Source: Lacticaseibacillus absianus (lineage in GTDB: Bacteria; Bacillota; Bacilli; Lactobacillales; Lactobacillaceae). Taken from it: a stretch of 64,000 bases of DNA. Position numbers and translations under genes: made by a program. The stretch spans positions 124,001-188,000 of the forward strand of contig NZ_JABEKX010000002.1 in NCBI RefSeq assembly GCF_013407595.1, given 5' to 3'. How positions within the stretch are numbered: the stretch's first letter is position 1; every line of letters begins with the position of its first letter. Below are positions 52,703 through 61,064 of this stretch, one piece after another. The notes under the pieces are model-generated. The model had not been told where the DNA came from. It made no database searches and saw only the letters and a list, made by a program, of their open reading frames with translations.

Positions 52703-53364
52703 TGCGCCGGGTATTCATCGTTCGGCACGGCAAGACGCAGTGGAACCTGGCGAAGCGGTTACAGGGGGCCGGCGCAGACAGTCCCTTACTGACCGACGAT
52801 CAGGAGCAGTATCAAGCGCTCGCCGCCTACCTGGATCAGTACCGCTTCGCGGCGGTGTACAGCAGTCCGCTGGGCCGTGCGCAAGCCAGCGCCGCCCGCG
52901 TCGCCACGGCGATGACGACCCCGCTACCACCGTGCCAGACGGTGGCGGGCCTGACGGAGCTCTCGTTCGGCCAGTGGGAGGGGCAGACCCAAGCGGCGCT
53001 GGTCGCGTCCGCCCCGGCGCTGTTCCAAAAGCTCTCTGCGCGCCAGCCCGATCCTGGGCTGGTCGCCCTTGGCGTGGAGGACTTCACCCAGGCGCGTCGC
53101 CGCTTCACGGCGGCGCTTTGGACGATCGCCCGCGCCTTGGGCCCGGATGACAACGCGCTGGTCTTCTCGCATGGCGGGATCGGCCAGCTCGGGATCCAGG
53201 CGGCGACTGGTAACGATGCCTTACTGGGGCTGAAGAACCTCTCGACCTCGATCCTGGGCGTCGTGGCCGACGCGTTTTACCTCGATGTCTACAATCAGAC
53301 CGGGTACCTGCCTCAAGTTGACCTGAACGAAGGCAATGTCTCGATCTTGGCGCGCAAGGACTGA
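52702..53364 (+). CDS. Histidine phosphatase-family protein
   Basis: 220 aa, phosphoglycerate mutase-like fold. Catalytic His9 in VFIVRHGKTQWN, FAAVYSSPLGRAQASA with the second Arg, acidic ELSFGQWEGQ, and VFSHGGIGQL with the second His. These enzymes dephosphorylate small phosphometabolites. ATG at 52702 overlaps the comA stop by one base (TGATG), so the two proteins are made together. This suggests that it removes phosphate from phosphosulfolactate, a job done by the unrelated ComB elsewhere; inference only. Confidence 0.88.
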   Translation: MRRVFIVRHGKTQWNLAKRLQGAGADSPLLTDDQEQYQALAAYLDQYRFAAVYSSPLGRAQASAARVATAMTTPLPPCQTVAGLTELSFGQWEGQTQAALVASAPALFQKLSARQPDPGLVALGVEDFTQARRRFTAALWTIARALGPDDNALVFSHGGIGQLGIQAATGNDALLGLKNLSTSILGVVADAFYLDVYNQTGYLPQVDLNEGNVSILARKD

Positions 53365-53410
53365 GGGCCCGATCACAGCGCGGGCCCGACGAGGCAGCAC
53401 AAGCTAAACG

Positions 53411-53452
53411 CACCCCCCTGCAGCACCCTAAGTCGGGCTTGCAGAGGGGTGC
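53411..53452 (+). terminator. Hairpin after the comA/phosphatase pair
   Basis: CACCCC..CTGCA (53411-53422) pairs with TGCAG..GGGGTG (53441-53452) with a bulge; followed by CTTG, not a long T run. Probable terminator. Confidence 0.6.
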
Positions 53453-53499
53453 TTGATGGCTCAGCGGCGCTTTCCCGCTGGGGGCCGCCGGGTATGGGG

Positions 53500-54018
53500 T
53501 CACCCGAGGTGTTTTTCGAGCATCAGGTCGACTTGAACGCTGGTGCCGAGCGTGAAGGGGTGTTGCCCGATCGTGTGGAAGCCCGCCGCGGTGTAAAAGG
53601 CCTGGGCATCGGTGTTGAGCGCCCAGACGCCTAACCAAAGGTAGTGCTTGCCCAGCGCTTCAGCGCGCGCTGCCGCGAGGGTGAGCAGCTGGCGGCCCAG
53701 GCCTTGGTGCTGGAAGTCGCGGCGGATGTAGAGGCGCTCGACCTCGAGGTAGTCGGGTCCCATCTGCTCGGACTGCGCGTCGTCGGTGTTCAGCTTGGCG
53801 TAGCCGGCCAGCGTGCAGCCGACGAAGGCGAAGTAGAATGTCGAATTCGGCGTGGTGAGCTCGCGGCGCAGCGCCTCTGGGGCGTAGGCGTGGGCCAAGT
53901 AGTCCTGCAGGTCAGCCGGGGTGTTCTGCGCGCCGAACGCGTCGGTGAATGTCTCGACGCTGAGCGTGCGCAGCTGATCGATATCGGCTGGCGTGCAGGG
54001 GCGAAACGATGTGGTCAT
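53500..54018 (-). CDS. paiA: PaiA-like GNAT acetyltransferase
   Basis: 172 aa, acetylates polyamines or similar amines in the family. Marks in order: LRTLSVETFTDAFG, DYLAHAYAPEALRREL, STFYFAFVGCTLAGYAKLN, LEVERLYIRRDFQHQGLGRQLL (acetyl-CoA loop), LWLGVWALNTDAQAFYTAAGFHTIGQHPFTLG, a layout specific to PaiA/YhhY-type proteins. ATG at 54018 follows AAGGAGGGTC. Substrate inferred. Confidence 0.85.
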   Translation of the reverse strand: MTTSFRPCTPADIDQLRTLSVETFTDAFGAQNTPADLQDYLAHAYAPEALRRELTTPNSTFYFAFVGCTLAGYAKLNTDDAQSEQMGPDYLEVERLYIRRDFQHQGLGRQLLTLAAARAEALGKHYLWLGVWALNTDAQAFYTAAGFHTIGQHPFTLGTSVQVDLMLEKHLG

Positions 54019-54083
54019 GATGACCCTCCTTGCTTGGTTGGAACAACGAGGACCAATCATACCACCATCTGCTTAAGATTTCA

Positions 54084-54464
54084 CTATTTTTTGAACGGAA
54101 GGACGGCGACGTGGCGTAGCTCAGTGATCGTCACGGTCTGCGTGCCGATCCGCACGCCGTCGTCTGTGGTGTAGCCACCGACTACACCGACGAACGGCGG
54201 CAGGTGGGTGCCGTCGGGGGTCAAGCCAGTGGGCTGCGCGCGCACTGACTGGCCGGTGGCAAACGCACGCGCCAGCGCGGCCCGGATCAGTGCTTGCGAC
54301 TGCGCGGGCAGGTCGGTCGGGGCAGCCTGTTCTGCGGCGGCCTGCCGCTTCAGGGCGGCGGTGTGATCGGATAAGAAAAACCCTTGCCACTTCAGCATCC
54401 CGCGGTCGACGTACTCGTGCGCAAAGAAGCTGCTGACGCGGCGGATATAGGCTGCATGGTCCAT
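54084..54464 (-). CDS. yolD: YolD-like protein under SOS control
   Basis: 126 aa. The start reads YIRRVSSFFAHEYVDRGMLKWQGFFLSDHTAALKRQ, close to the YolD family signature (D-R-G-M-x-K-W-x-x-F and L-S-D-H/E-H). YolD proteins usually sit next to a Y-family translesion polymerase (UmuC/DinB-like); none is adjacent here. ATG at 54464 follows GGAGGTGAG. The promoter spacer contains a perfect LexA box, so the gene is likely induced by DNA damage. Family call moderate to good; SOS control strongly supported by sequence. Confidence 0.75.
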   Translation of the reverse strand: MDHAAYIRRVSSFFAHEYVDRGMLKWQGFFLSDHTAALKRQAAAEQAAPTDLPAQSQALIRAALARAFATGQSVRAQPTGLTPDGTHLPPFVGVVGGYTTDDGVRIGTQTVTITELRHVAVLPFKK

Positions 54465-54484
54465 GCGCTCACCTCCATGAGTCG

Positions 54485-54513
54485 ATAATACAAACATACG
54501 TTCGATTATGCAA
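54485..54513 (-). promoter_or_regulatory. LexA-regulated (SOS) promoter
   Basis: Minus strand: TTGCAT (54513-54508), 17-bp spacer, TATTAT (54490-54485). Inside the spacer, CGAACGTATGTTTG (54504-54491) fits the Gram-positive LexA consensus CGAACRNRYGTTYG at every fixed base. LexA bound here would cover the promoter. Confidence 0.88.
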
Positions 54514-54514
54514 G

Positions 54515-54542
54515 CAAAAAAATCGCCCACAGCTGGGGCGAT
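54515..54542 (-). terminator. Terminator of the esterase gene
   Basis: ATCGCCC (54522-54528) pairs with GGGCGAT (54536-54542); seven T follow on the minus strand. Confidence 0.88.
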
Positions 54543-54552
54543 CCGGTGTGAT

Positions 54553-55329
54553 TCAGTCCTGGCGCAGGTGATAGTCGAAGAACTGGCGGGTCCCAGGCAG
54601 TGCGAAGTCCGTGTAGGCCCGGGCGTGGCCGGTGCCAGGGACGACGTGGACTGCGATGTCGCGTTTGAACGCGGCGGCTTGCTCCAAGAAGCGAAAGACG
54701 CCTGGCAGGGGGGCGAGCTCATCCGTCGAGTTGTACATCAGCGTTGGGCCGAGGGTCTCGGTCAGGTGGTTCATCGGGTTCACGGCGGTCAGCTTCTGCG
54801 GCGACAGGTCACCGAGGTAAGTCTGCACAAAATATTTGTAAAACGCATCGTGGATCGCGTGGATCTCGGTCAAGCCGAGCTCAGTGCGGGCATCCAACGC
54901 CGCCTTGACCGTCTGGTGTTTTTGGATCCAGTTGGCGAGGTCGACGATCGCTGACCAGGTGACGACCGGCCGGCCGCTGGTCAGGCTGTTCGTCAGCGCC
55001 ATGGTCCCACCAACGCTAGCGCCGAGCAGTCCGATCCGCGTCGGCTCGAACGGGTAATCCGTCGCGCTGAACCAGTCGAGAAAGGCATCGACGTCTGTCT
55101 GAGCGGTCGGGAAGCGGTGGCCAGGGGCCAAGCGATAGTTCGGCAGCGCAGTGACGTAGCCCGCCGCGGCAAAAGCCTCACCGATCGCCGCGTCTTGGGC
55201 CTTGTCGCCGCGGAACCACCCGCCGCCGTGCACGAACACGATCGCGGCACCGTTGGGCTGGTCAGGCAAATAGATATCGGCCTGCTGTAGCGGGTCTGGG
55301 CCATACGCAATATCGCTCTTCTGGATCAT
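54553..55329 (-). CDS. Alpha/beta-hydrolase (esterase-like)
   Basis: 258 aa cytoplasmic hydrolase. Oxyanion motif VFVHGGGWFRGDKAQD, nucleophile elbow LLGASVGGTMAL (G-A-S-V-G, Ser nucleophile), acid near YNSTDELAPLPG, and His in VVPGTGHARAY. The HGGGW motif is that of hormone-sensitive-lipase/carboxylesterase types (BD-FAE). ATG at 55329 follows GGAGGTGTC. Acts on an ester of unknown identity. Confidence 0.87.
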   Translation of the reverse strand: MIQKSDIAYGPDPLQQADIYLPDQPNGAAIVFVHGGGWFRGDKAQDAAIGEAFAAAGYVTALPNYRLAPGHRFPTAQTDVDAFLDWFSATDYPFEPTRIGLLGASVGGTMALTNSLTSGRPVVTWSAIVDLANWIQKHQTVKAALDARTELGLTEIHAIHDAFYKYFVQTYLGDLSPQKLTAVNPMNHLTETLGPTLMYNSTDELAPLPGVFRFLEQAAAFKRDIAVHVVPGTGHARAYTDFALPGTRQFFDYHLRQD

Positions 55330-55570
55330 GAGACACCTCCATCAAAAATAGTCGCTGCCTCTACCATAGTCCAAGTGGAAGCGGTTTTGCAAGTCGCCCG
55401 AGACGCGCCACCGGCTGAGCCAGACGTGAGCTTGTCCACCGGGTTGGGCCCGTTCGCACGTTGGGCGTGACTTGCGTGACAACGGGCGGCGCTTGATGGG
55501 CCGGGCCTGATCTGGAAGCGGCGGGTGTCGCCTGCGGGCCGTTACGCCAGCCACGGCCACCGGCTGACGA

Positions 55571-58042
55571 TCAGTCCGGTAGCGTGATCACGATCGGCTC
55601 GCGGATCGAGCAGACGCCGAGGTCAAGGGTCAGGCCAGGGGCCGGGCGCTTCAGCGGGTCGGCCGGCCGCGGGCCCACCGTGACGGTCGGTGTGACCGAC
55701 CGGCCACCGACCGTCACCGTCACAGGAGCGGTGGCCCCGGCGATGAAGACGGTCACGTTGACGCGCTCGCGCTGGCCGGTGTACTCGCCCTGGGTCGCAT
55801 CGATCAGCAGGTGCTGGCCGTCGCTGTCCAGCGTGGTTGTGGCTTGTGCGCCGTGCAGGTAGGCTTGGGTCTGCCCGTCGTCTTCGGTGAGTGTGAAGCG
55901 GGTTGGCGCGCCGGGGAACCACTCGAAGTGGCGGGCCTGGGTCGCCGCTGCCGGGTTCTGGTGGGCGGGGGTCAGCGGGAGGATCGCGCCGGCGCGCACG
56001 AATACGGGGACGCGATCGAGCGGCACCGCCACGTCTGCGAGCGTCTGCGGGCCGTGGTAGACTTGGCCGCACCACCAGTCGACCCAGTCGCCAGCTGGCA
56101 GGAAGAGGTGGTCGCGCACCCCGCTGCCGTCGGCCTGCAGGCCATAGGCGGACGTGACCGGGGCGACCAGTAACGCTGAACCGACGAGGAATTGGTCCTC
56201 TAACGCTGCGCTAGTGGTGTAGTCGTCTGGGGCCTGCCAGAAGGTCGGGCGCAGGACCGGGGCGCCAGTCGTGCGGGCCGCGTGGGCGAGGCTGTAGAGG
56301 TAAGGGATCAGTGTCGTATGGAACCGCAGGTAGGCCGCATCGATCGCGTTGAATGGGGCCGGGAGCTGCATCCCCATCAGGCGCGGTGCATCGCCCCAGC
56401 CGTCCATGGCAAAGAAGGTCGGCGTGAAGGCTTTCCACTGCAAGTCGCGGGTCTGGATCACCGGATCGCCCCCGGCGTAGATCCCATCGACGTCGCTGGC
56501 GATGTTCGGGAGGCCCGAGAGCCCGGCGGACAAGTAGGTGGCGATGTGTGTGCGCACGTTGACCCAGTCGGCACCGGCCTGATCGCCGCTCCAGACGGTC
56601 GCGTTGCGTTGGGTGCCAGCCCAACCATCCAGTGTGACGATCATCGGGCGCAAGTCGCGCTGGGTGAACTCGGCGGCCGCTCGGTGAGTGGCGTTGAGGC
56701 CGAAGGTGTAGCCCTCGCCGACCCAGGCGACATCGGTCTTGATCGCGCGCACGCCGGCGTCCAGCTCCCGGGCAAAGTCGCGCTCACCTTTGCGCGGGTG
56801 CGCGGGGTCTGCCGGCGACAGGTTCGCCTGCGTCCAGAGCCCGGTCGCGATCCCTTGGGTGTGGGCGTAGTCGGCGAAGGCTTGGAGGTTGGCGAGGTCG
56901 CCGGCCAGCGTCTCAGTCTGACCGTAGCCAGCCCCGTAGCCGTCGTTCGGCAGGAACCACCCCAGTGGCACGTCGTGCGCGGCGTAACGCGCGATCACTG
57001 CGCGAGCAGAGAACTGCGGGTCGTGTTCACCGTTGAGCGTCTCGCGGATCGCGGTGCGCGGCATGCCTTGCGCGTCGGCGTCGGTGAAGGTGACCTGGCC
57101 GTTGCCGGTCACATTGGGGACCAGCGTGACGCCGGCGACGGTGATCGTACCGGCACGGTAGCCGGTGTTGAAGGTCTCGGCTTTGATCGGCTGGTACTCC
57201 TTGTACCACAGCCCATCGGCGAACTGGATCGCACCGGCAGAGTCAGGCGTCACAGGGACCCAGTAGTCGCGGTTGTAAGCGTTGAAGTGAGCGGGGTAAA
57301 ACGCGAAGCGCGGGCTGACCACCGGCAGACCGCTCAGCTCGTGGTAGCCGTGGATCAGCGCCTGGGGCGTGGCACCCAGGATCAGGTAGGCATCGAAAAC
57401 GGCGTCTTCGTGACGCAGGTAGACGCCAGCATGCGGGTCGGCGAAGTCGTACTCGCCGGGTGTGAAGGAGTTGATCAGGACCCCGTAGCCGCTGGTGCTC
57501 CAGTAGAATGGGACCGGGCTGGTGACGCTGCCGCGCGTCCAGCGGTTCTCGTTTTTGATCGCGACGAGCAGGCCGTTGAGGTTGACCCGCCCGTTCTGGA
57601 CCCCGCCGCCGAAGTAGGCCGCACCAGGCAGGCTACGGATACGGGTGGTCCACTCGTGGTCGGTCAGCTGGGGCAAGAACACGGTGCAGACCGGGGCCGG
57701 GCCGCGGGTGATGGCCAGTCGCCCCGCGCCCAGCGTCAGTGTGTGGGCCCCGAGCGTCACCACGCCGTCCGTGCAACGAATGGGCTGGGTGGCCGTGGCG
57801 GTGATCAGGGGGGCGTCGAAGCGCTGGCCCGCGCCGCCGGTGGCGATCGTGTGGTCCGCGTGTTTCTCGATCGTCGGGTCGACCGGGATGCTAGGTTGCG
57901 TCGGCCAGTCACCGGCCGTGACGGTCAGGCGGGCGAGGTGGTCGTTCACCGCACTGAGGCGCGCGTGCCAGCCGTGGTAGTCGAAGTAGACGGCGCCTGC
58001 GTCGTCGTGGAGCTGGGTCAGGGCATTGGGATCATCAAGCAT
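55571..58042 (-). CDS. GH31 glycosidase, alpha-N-acetylgalactosaminidase-like
   Basis: 823 aa, no signal peptide. GH31 TIM barrel with the nucleophile Asp437 in IKTDVAWVGEGYTFG and the acid/base Asp487 in VWSGDQAGADWVNV; both present. The segment TLDGWAGTQRNATVWSGDQ...LSGLPNIASDVDGIYAGGDPVIQTRDLQWKAFTP resembles the GH31 subgroup with alpha-N-acetylgalactosaminidase activity rather than maltase-type alpha-glucosidases. N- and C-terminal beta domains as usual. ATG at 58042 follows TTGGAGG. Stands alone, without sugar transporter. Family confident, specificity tentative. Confidence 0.82.
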   Translation of the reverse strand: MLDDPNALTQLHDDAGAVYFDYHGWHARLSAVNDHLARLTVTAGDWPTQPSIPVDPTIEKHADHTIATGGAGQRFDAPLITATATQPIRCTDGVVTLGAHTLTLGAGRLAITRGPAPVCTVFLPQLTDHEWTTRIRSLPGAAYFGGGVQNGRVNLNGLLVAIKNENRWTRGSVTSPVPFYWSTSGYGVLINSFTPGEYDFADPHAGVYLRHEDAVFDAYLILGATPQALIHGYHELSGLPVVSPRFAFYPAHFNAYNRDYWVPVTPDSAGAIQFADGLWYKEYQPIKAETFNTGYRAGTITVAGVTLVPNVTGNGQVTFTDADAQGMPRTAIRETLNGEHDPQFSARAVIARYAAHDVPLGWFLPNDGYGAGYGQTETLAGDLANLQAFADYAHTQGIATGLWTQANLSPADPAHPRKGERDFARELDAGVRAIKTDVAWVGEGYTFGLNATHRAAAEFTQRDLRPMIVTLDGWAGTQRNATVWSGDQAGADWVNVRTHIATYLSAGLSGLPNIASDVDGIYAGGDPVIQTRDLQWKAFTPTFFAMDGWGDAPRLMGMQLPAPFNAIDAAYLRFHTTLIPYLYSLAHAARTTGAPVLRPTFWQAPDDYTTSAALEDQFLVGSALLVAPVTSAYGLQADGSGVRDHLFLPAGDWVDWWCGQVYHGPQTLADVAVPLDRVPVFVRAGAILPLTPAHQNPAAATQARHFEWFPGAPTRFTLTEDDGQTQAYLHGAQATTTLDSDGQHLLIDATQGEYTGQRERVNVTVFIAGATAPVTVTVGGRSVTPTVTVGPRPADPLKRPAPGLTLDLGVCSIREPIVITLPD

Positions 58043-58133
58043 GAGAGCGCCTCCAAGGGATTTTTATCTAGTCTACCGCAAGGCGAGCCAAATGTCCGGT
58101 ATAATAGAGAGAAAATCAGGAATCGAGGCAATC

Positions 58134-58988
58134 ATGCGATATACTTTCAACTTCAAGGCGAACAAGGCCACGACCGTCAAGCGCCTGCTGGCTAAAAACG
58201 GGGTCAGCCACCGCTTGTTCAAGCGGCTGCTCGACGCGGGGATGGTGTGGCTGAATAACAGCCAGCTCAAAGGCAACGCTGAGATGATCCACGGGGCGAC
58301 CGTGCGCATCGAGCTGCCGCCAAGCGCAGAGGTGGCCGTTAGCCATGCGGCGCTGACGGTGATGCTGGAGCTGCCGAACTGGCTGGTCGTGGTCAAACCG
58401 ACGGGCCTCGCCAGCGTGCCGGGGCCGAGCAATCCGACGGACAGCCTGCTCAACCGTGTTGCGGGCTATCTGGCGGCCGCCGGCGTCGAGGGCCCACAGC
58501 CGGCGATCATCACCCGCTTGGATCGCGACACCGAAGGGCTGGTGCTGGTCGCCAAGCACCCCTACGCGCAAGGCCGGCTCGATGCCGAAGCGGCGCAGCT
58601 GACGAAGCAGTACCGGGCGGTGGTCACCGGCCGCCCGCAGCCAGCCAGCGGTACGATCGCATTGCCACTGGCGAAGGCGGAAGACGGGATCCACCGCATG
58701 GTCGCACCGGATGGTCAGCCGGCGCGCACGGATTACCGCACGGTGGCGACGGCCGGCGACATGAGCCTCGTCGAGTTGACGCTGTTCACTGGCCGAACGC
58801 ACCAGATCCGGGTGCATATGGCGGCGTTGGGTCACCCGCTGGTCGGTGACCCGCTGTACGGGACTCCGACAGCGGCGACGCCGCACCAGTGGTTACAGGC
58901 GTTCGCGCTCAGCTTCACCGATCCGTTCGACGGGCAGACGCACGCCGTCACGCTGCCACAACCGGCGGATTGGCCGCACTTGGTGTGA
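58134..58988 (+). CDS. RluA/RluD-family pseudouridine synthase
   Basis: Modifies uridine to pseudouridine in rRNA or tRNA. 284 aa: S4-like start (TVKRLLAKNGVSHRLFKRLLDAGMVWLNNSQLK), catalytic Asp130 in IITRLDRDTEGLVLVAK, and LVELTLFTGRTHQIRVHMAALGHPLVGDPLYG. All motifs complete. ATG at 58134 follows GAGG; a TATAAT box lies at 58100-58105. Target uridine not readable. Confidence 0.92.
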   Translation: MRYTFNFKANKATTVKRLLAKNGVSHRLFKRLLDAGMVWLNNSQLKGNAEMIHGATVRIELPPSAEVAVSHAALTVMLELPNWLVVVKPTGLASVPGPSNPTDSLLNRVAGYLAAAGVEGPQPAIITRLDRDTEGLVLVAKHPYAQGRLDAEAAQLTKQYRAVVTGRPQPASGTIALPLAKAEDGIHRMVAPDGQPARTDYRTVATAGDMSLVELTLFTGRTHQIRVHMAALGHPLVGDPLYGTPTAATPHQWLQAFALSFTDPFDGQTHAVTLPQPADWPHLV

Positions 58989-59016
58989 CCGGCGCCTGGG
59001 CGAGAGGCAGAACGAT

Positions 59017-59053
59017 AGGGCCCGAGTCGATCGTCAACATCGGCTCGGGCCCT
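59017..59053 (+). terminator. Hairpin after the pseudouridine synthase gene
   Basis: AGGGCCCGAG (59017-59026) pairs with CTCGGGCCCT (59044-59053). The T run is weak, so terminator strength is uncertain. The rest of 59054-59245 holds nothing recognised. Confidence 0.65.
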
Positions 59054-59245
59054 TGGCCGTCCCGCCAACGTCACCGGATTCTCATTCGGTAACATTCAAT
59101 TCTAATCGTTTTTTTATTCAATCGGGCATGAGTGGTTTGCGCGGTGGTCGTCACGGGACGAAATCATACTCCATGGCGGTCAGGTGAGCATTACGTGAGA
59201 ATTGACTAGTTAAATGAGAAATGCCATGCGACGTTTTTTTGTATA

Positions 59246-59315
59246 TTGTTACCGAATTCATTCAGGTATATAATTGACTCTCGGATTCCGCGGCGTTTGA
59301 GGGAGCGTCGCGGAA
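59246..59315 (+). promoter_or_regulatory. dtpT promoter and leader hairpin
   Basis: TTGTTA (59246-59251), 17-bp spacer, TATAAT (59269-59274). In the leader, TTCCGCGGCG (59286-59295) pairs with CGTCGCGGAA (59306-59315). No T run, so it is not a terminator; it may control translation or RNA stability. Confidence 0.65.
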
Positions 59316-59352
59316 GGCTCACTCGGTGGTTACTGACCAAGTGAGAGGACTG

Positions 59353-60819
59353 TTGGAATTGAATCAACCAAAAACGTTCATGGGGCATCCGCGCGGCTTG
59401 CTGACGCTGTCGATGACCGAGTTCTGGGAGCGCTTCAGCTACTACGGGATGCGTGCCATTCTGATCTACTACATGTACTACGCAGTCAGCGACGGCGGGC
59501 TGGGTTTCGACAAGGCGACGGCACTATCGATCATGTCGATCTACGGCTCGCTGGTGTACCTCAGCTCGACGATCGGCGGGTTCATCTCCGATCGCCTGCT
59601 GGGGAGTCGCAAGACAGTGTTTTGGGGCGGGATCTTGATCATGCTCGGCCACGTCGTGTTGAGCCTGCCGATGGGCGCGAACGCCTTGTTCGCTTCGATC
59701 GCCCTGATCGTGCTCGGCACAGGGCTGCTGAAGCCGAATGTCTCTGAGATGGTCGGGTCGCTGTACCCGGAGCAGGACCTGCGCCGCGACTCCGGGTTCT
59801 CGATCTTCGTGATGGGGATCAACTTCGGGTCGCTGCTGGCGCCGCTAGTGGTGTCTTGGATGCAGGCGACGTATGACTTCCACGTCGGCTTCTCGCTGGC
59901 GGCGTTCGGGATGGCCGTCGGGTTGGTCGTCTATGTGATCGACGGGCGCAAGTACATCAACCCGGCCGACAACCAGGCGCCGGATCCGATCACGGCCAGC
60001 GAGTTGCGGCCGCTGCTGCTCAAGGTCGCGATCGGGCTGGTCGCCTTGGTGGTGATCCTCGGCGTGATGGGGGTCACCGGCAGCTTGACGATCGCCAACG
60101 TGATCACGCTGATCACGGTCTTCGCCATCGCGGTGCCGGTCACGTACTTCGTGATGATGCTGCGCAGCAAGAAGGTGACTCAGGTCGAGCGCTCGCGTGT
60201 CTGGGCCTATATCCCGCTATTCATCGCCGCGGTGCTGTTTTGGGCGATCGAAGAGCAAGGGTCGGTCGTGCTGGCGGTCTTTGCCGCCGATCAGACGCAG
60301 CTGCACTTCGGGGGTTTTCAGATCCTGCCAGGGTGGTTCCAGATGCTGAACCCGCTGTTCATTTTGCTTTACGGCCCGCTCTTCGCATGGCTCTGGGTGC
60401 GGTTGGGCAACAGGCAGCCGAGCTCGCCCAAAAAGTTCGCGTACGGCCTAGTCTTCACCGGGCTCTCGTACCTGGTGATGGTCGTGCCAGTTGCGCTGTT
60501 CGGGACCGACGTGCGGGTCTCGCCGCTGTGGCTCGTGTTGTCCTGGGCGATCGTGGAGATTGCGGAAATGCTGATCTCGCCGGTCGGGCTGAGCGTGACC
60601 ACCAAGCTGGCCCCGAAGGCCTTTGCCAGCCAGATGATGAGCATGTGGTTCCTCGCCGACGCGGCCGCACAGGCGATCAACGCGCAGATCGTCAAGCTCT
60701 ACACCCCGGCCACGGAGGTCGCCTACTTCACGGCGGTGGGGGTCATCACGATCCTGTTTGCCGTCGTGCTTGGCTTCATGATCCCGCGGATCGAGAAGCT
60801 GATGCAAGGGGTCAACTGA
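59353..60819 (+). CDS. dtpT: POT-family di/tripeptide:proton symporter
   Basis: Peptide importer of 488 aa with about fourteen helices. Marks: KTFMGHPRGLLTLSMTEFWERFSYYGMRAILIYYM (the ExxER-type motif of TM1), GGFISDRLLGSRKTVFWGG, LGTGLLKPNVSEMVGSLY (PTR2 signature), and IFVMGINFGSLLAPLV. TTG at 59353 is preferred as start because GAGAGGA lies 6 bases upstream and the conserved N-terminus follows; GTG at 59326 is possible. Supplies amino acids to an auxotrophic lactic acid bacterium. Confidence 0.92.
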   Translation: MELNQPKTFMGHPRGLLTLSMTEFWERFSYYGMRAILIYYMYYAVSDGGLGFDKATALSIMSIYGSLVYLSSTIGGFISDRLLGSRKTVFWGGILIMLGHVVLSLPMGANALFASIALIVLGTGLLKPNVSEMVGSLYPEQDLRRDSGFSIFVMGINFGSLLAPLVVSWMQATYDFHVGFSLAAFGMAVGLVVYVIDGRKYINPADNQAPDPITASELRPLLLKVAIGLVALVVILGVMGVTGSLTIANVITLITVFAIAVPVTYFVMMLRSKKVTQVERSRVWAYIPLFIAAVLFWAIEEQGSVVLAVFAADQTQLHFGGFQILPGWFQMLNPLFILLYGPLFAWLWVRLGNRQPSSPKKFAYGLVFTGLSYLVMVVPVALFGTDVRVSPLWLVLSWAIVEIAEMLISPVGLSVTTKLAPKAFASQMMSMWFLADAAAQAINAQIVKLYTPATEVAYFTAVGVITILFAVVLGFMIPRIEKLMQGVN

Positions 60820-60929
60820 GCTGGTGCGCGCGCTGCCGCAAGCACGCCGACTGGGCCCGGGCGCATTGCGCCGCTGATTGCTGGTCGATCACGGGCCAGG
60901 CCCGAAACTGAATCAAGACGGGACCGATG

Positions 60930-60977
60930 ACGGGGCCTCGGCGTGACGGGGACTACCGCTGCGCTGAGGCCCCGTTT
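60930..60977 (+). terminator. Terminator of dtpT
   Basis: ACGGGGCCTC (60930-60939) pairs with GAGGCCCCGT (60966-60975), extended by GCG/CGC; T residues follow. Confidence 0.8.
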
Positions 60978-61064
60978 GGGCGTCGCGCGGTGATCACCCG
61001 GCGCGGGCTCGTGACCAGTTGCGTTGAGGCGGCGGGTATGGAACACTATGGGGGGAGGTGCGGC

